NCBI GenBank assembly: GCA_900756725.1
Contig: CAAELJ010000164.1
Span: forward strand, 1-15,705
Source: an uncultured Collinsella sp.
GTDB lineage: Bacteria; Actinomycetota; Coriobacteriia; Coriobacteriales; Coriobacteriaceae
Direction: 5' to 3'
DNA length: 15,705 nt
Position numbers and translations under genes: made by a program. The notes beneath the pieces were generated by a model that was given only the letters and a program-made list of their open reading frames with translations, was not told where the DNA came from and did not search any database. The number at the start of each line of letters is the position of its first letter. Position 1 is the first letter of the stretch. Below are positions 14,207 to 15,705 of this stretch, piece after piece.

Positions 14207-15097
14207 ATGGCAAAACAGCAGCTTATCGGAGCGCTCGAGGCCGGTGGCACCAAGATGGTCTGCGCCACGGGCTATGCAGACGGTACGGTCCTGGAGCGTG
14301 AGCAGATCGCGACCACGACCCCGCAGGAGACCGTTGAGGCCGTCAATGCATGGTTTGCCAACAAGGGCATCGCCGCGCTGGGCATCGGCGCCTTTGGCCC
14401 CACCGCGGTCAACCCCGCCTCGCCCCAATACGGCAAGATCCTGGAGACGCCCAAAACGGCATGGCGCTACTTCGACCTGCTGGGCACCATCCAAAACGAG
14501 CTCAATATTCCCTGTGGCTACGATACCGACGTCAACGTCGCCTGCCTGGGCGAGGTCACTTTTGGTTGCGCCCAGGGCCTCACCGACGTGGTCTACCTGA
14601 CCATCGGCACCGGTGTGGGCGCCGGCGTGCTCTCGGGAGGCAAGCTCGTGCACGGCATGATGCATCCCGAGGCCGGCCACATCCTGGTCACACGCGACCC
14701 GCGCGACACCATCGGCGAGCACAGTGCCTGTCCCTTCCACGACAACTGCCTCGAGGGCCTCATCGCCGGTCCCGGCGTTAAAAAGCGTTGGGATGGCAAG
14801 AGCGCCGGAGACATGGCCGATGACCCGGAGGCCATGGACCTGCTCGCAGGCTATCTGGCACAGGCGCTCATGACCTACACGCTGTGCTACGCACCGCAAA
14901 AGATTATCATCGGCGGCGGCGTGGCCGACCACACCCCCATCGTGCCGCTCGCACGCAAAAAGTGCGCCGAGATGCTCAACGGCTATATCGTCACGCCCGA
15001 GGTCAACGACATCGATACCTACATTGTCAATAACAGCCTCGAGGGCAAGCAGGGCATCATGGGCTGCTTGGCCCTGGGCGCGCAGGCGCTCCAGTAA
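14207..15097 (+). CDS. ROK-family sugar kinase, fructokinase-like
   Basis: 296 aa cytosolic ATP-dependent sugar kinase. N-terminal phosphate-1 loop GALEAGGTK (8-16), catalytic D108 in DTDVNVACLGE, phosphate-2 motif IGTGVGAG, and the zinc site of the ROK fructokinase subgroup: H158 (EAGHI), C175, H178 and C181 in CPFHDNCLEG. The sequence LEAGGTKMVCA and the CPFHxxCLEG form match fructokinase/GmuE-type proteins better than glucokinases, so phosphorylation of fructose (or mannose) is the best guess. AGAGAGGA precedes the ATG. It has no sugar transporter or hydrolase next to it and stands as a single gene ending at a bidirectional terminator. Confidence 0.93.
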   Translation: MAKQQLIGALEAGGTKMVCATGYADGTVLEREQIATTTPQETVEAVNAWFANKGIAALGIGAFGPTAVNPASPQYGKILETPKTAWRYFDLLGTIQNELNIPCGYDTDVNVACLGEVTFGCAQGLTDVVYLTIGTGVGAGVLSGGKLVHGMMHPEAGHILVTRDPRDTIGEHSACPFHDNCLEGLIAGPGVKKRWDGKSAGDMADDPEAMDLLAGYLAQALMTYTLCYAPQKIIIGGGVADHTPIVPLARKKCAEMLNGYIVTPEVNDIDTYIVNNSLEGKQGIMGCLALGAQALQ

Positions 15098-15183
15098 AGG
15101 GTGCATCAACGGCGCACGGCGTAGCCAAGCTCGCAAAACGCCCGGACAAAACCGTCACGCCCCGCAGAGGCCCTCAAACGAAC

Positions 15184-15226
15184 AAGGCCGCCTAGGACCA
15201 AGCAAAACGTCCTAGGCGGCCTTTTT
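15184..15226. terminator. Bidirectional terminator between the kinase and vanZ-like genes
   Basis: Perfect 15-bp stem: AAGGCCGCCTAGGAC (15184-15198) and its complement at 15209-15223, 10-nt loop, T-run to 15226 on the plus strand. On the minus strand the stem ends in only TT followed by GTT, so that direction is weaker. The stop codon of the vanZ-like gene (15212-15214) lies inside the stem. Confidence 0.9.
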
Positions 15227-15661
15227 GGTGTAAATCAGCGACCGTAAGAGATATCGGAGCACGACGCCTGTCGTCGCCCCGCAGCAGTCGATCATCACAT
15301 CGGTAATCATGCCGGCGCGACCGGGCACAAAAAGCTGGATCGTCTCGTCGATAGAGGGAACAAGCAGCAAGAACACCGCCGTGGGCAGCAACACATCAAA
15401 CGTGCGCCGGCCTTCGAGGTCAAAGGCGTGCGTCGCCAAGATGCCAAGCACCATGTACTCGGTAAAATGAGCGCACTTGCGCACGACGAAGTTGGTCACC
15501 CACTCGTATGGAAGCCCCAGGGCCTGCAAAAAGCCGCGAATGGATTCCATGATCGACAAGCTCAACGAACCAGACCCCGTACCGGGAACCAGCGAATTGC
15601 CCCAAATGACGAGCACCATGGCGCAGGCGGCAAGCGCCCATTTTCGATCGAGCTTAACCAT
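15212..15661 (-). CDS. VanZ-like family membrane protein
   Basis: 149 aa with about four hydrophobic segments (roughly 8-23, 64-80, 89-104, 120-140). It has the VanZ-family (PF04892) signature residues: R61-K62-x2-H65-x2-E68-Y69, D105-E106-x2-Q109, P113-G114-R115 and D121-x3-D125-x2-G128. VanZ in enterococci gives low-level teicoplanin resistance, but most chromosomal relatives have no known role and no glycopeptide resistance genes are nearby. The ATG at 15661 is preceded by GGAGG at an unusually long 12-nt spacing, and a hairpin-forming repeat covers the gap. Convergent with the kinase gene. Confidence 0.88.
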   Translation of the reverse strand: MVKLDRKWALAACAMVLVIWGNSLVPGTGSGSLSLSIMESIRGFLQALGLPYEWVTNFVVRKCAHFTEYMVLGILATHAFDLEGRRTFDVLLPTAVFLLLVPSIDETIQLFVPGRAGMITDVMIDCCGATTGVVLRYLLRSLIYTKKAA

Positions 15662-15677
15662 GAGGCAATTATGCCTC
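15662..15677. promoter_or_regulatory. Inverted repeat abutting the vanZ-like start codon
   Basis: GAGGCA-atta-TGCCTC, perfect 6-bp arms, directly against the ATG. On the mRNA one arm includes most of the GGAGG ribosome binding site, so it could mask translation initiation, or the DNA could be an operator. Confidence 0.4.
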
Positions 15678-15705
15678 CGCGCGCAGCGGTGTAAAGCTGG
15701 CGGTA

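Noticed and set aside
1..15705. CRISPR array, rRNA, replication origin or complete prophage
   Set aside because: No regularly spaced direct repeats, no rRNA-like sequence, no DnaA-box cluster and no phage structural genes seen on reading both strands.

Overview
The window is a stretch of bacterial chromosome. It is GC-rich, dense in genes, and has short overlaps between co-oriented genes. The gene set (a sufCBDSU operon with a divergent Rrf2 regulator, a GGGtGRT-protein operon, ROK sugar kinase, VanZ-like protein, CCA-encoding tRNA genes) and the codon use suggest an anaerobic gut actinobacterium of the Coriobacteriia, most like Collinsella. That assignment is inference; no rRNA or marker gene is present to fix it.

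Layout. 14-1147 (minus): an Rrf2-family regulator followed after 8 bp by an MNT nucleotidyltransferase/HepT-like HEPN pair that looks like a toxin-antitoxin module. 1148-1369: divergent control region with repeated GGGACA-type boxes. 1370-6603 (plus): sufC-sufB-sufD-sufS-sufU, tightly packed and mostly overlapping, closed by a strong terminator; this is the complete Fe-S cluster assembly machine (SufBC2D scaffold, SufS desulfurase, SufU sulfur acceptor). 6678-7274: non-coding, with two related motifs in opposite orientation. 7275-8087 (minus): a REP-associated (Y1-type) transposase whose HUH histidines are replaced. 8491-10248 (plus): a two-gene operon encoding a NifU/IscU-like protein and a GGGtGRT protein, a conserved pair of unknown function and the most promising uncharacterised system here. 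10500-12059 (plus): an orphan FAD-dependent oxidoreductase of the fumarate reductase/aspartate oxidase superfamily. 12060-12325: remnant of a DinD/BRO-type gene. 12382-12773 (minus): tRNA-His and two nearly identical tRNA-Lys genes with promoter and terminator. 12884-14065 (plus): class I/II aminotransferase. 14207-15097 (plus): ROK fructokinase-like kinase. 15212-15661 (minus): VanZ-like membrane protein sharing a convergent terminator with the kinase.

The theme of the first 10 kb is Fe-S biology: a cysteine-bearing Rrf2 regulator, the SUF machine it probably controls, and about 2 kb further on a second NifU-fold protein with unusual cysteine placement paired with the GGGtGRT protein. The rest is ordinary metabolic and tRNA content with small scars of mobile or horizontally acquired DNA.
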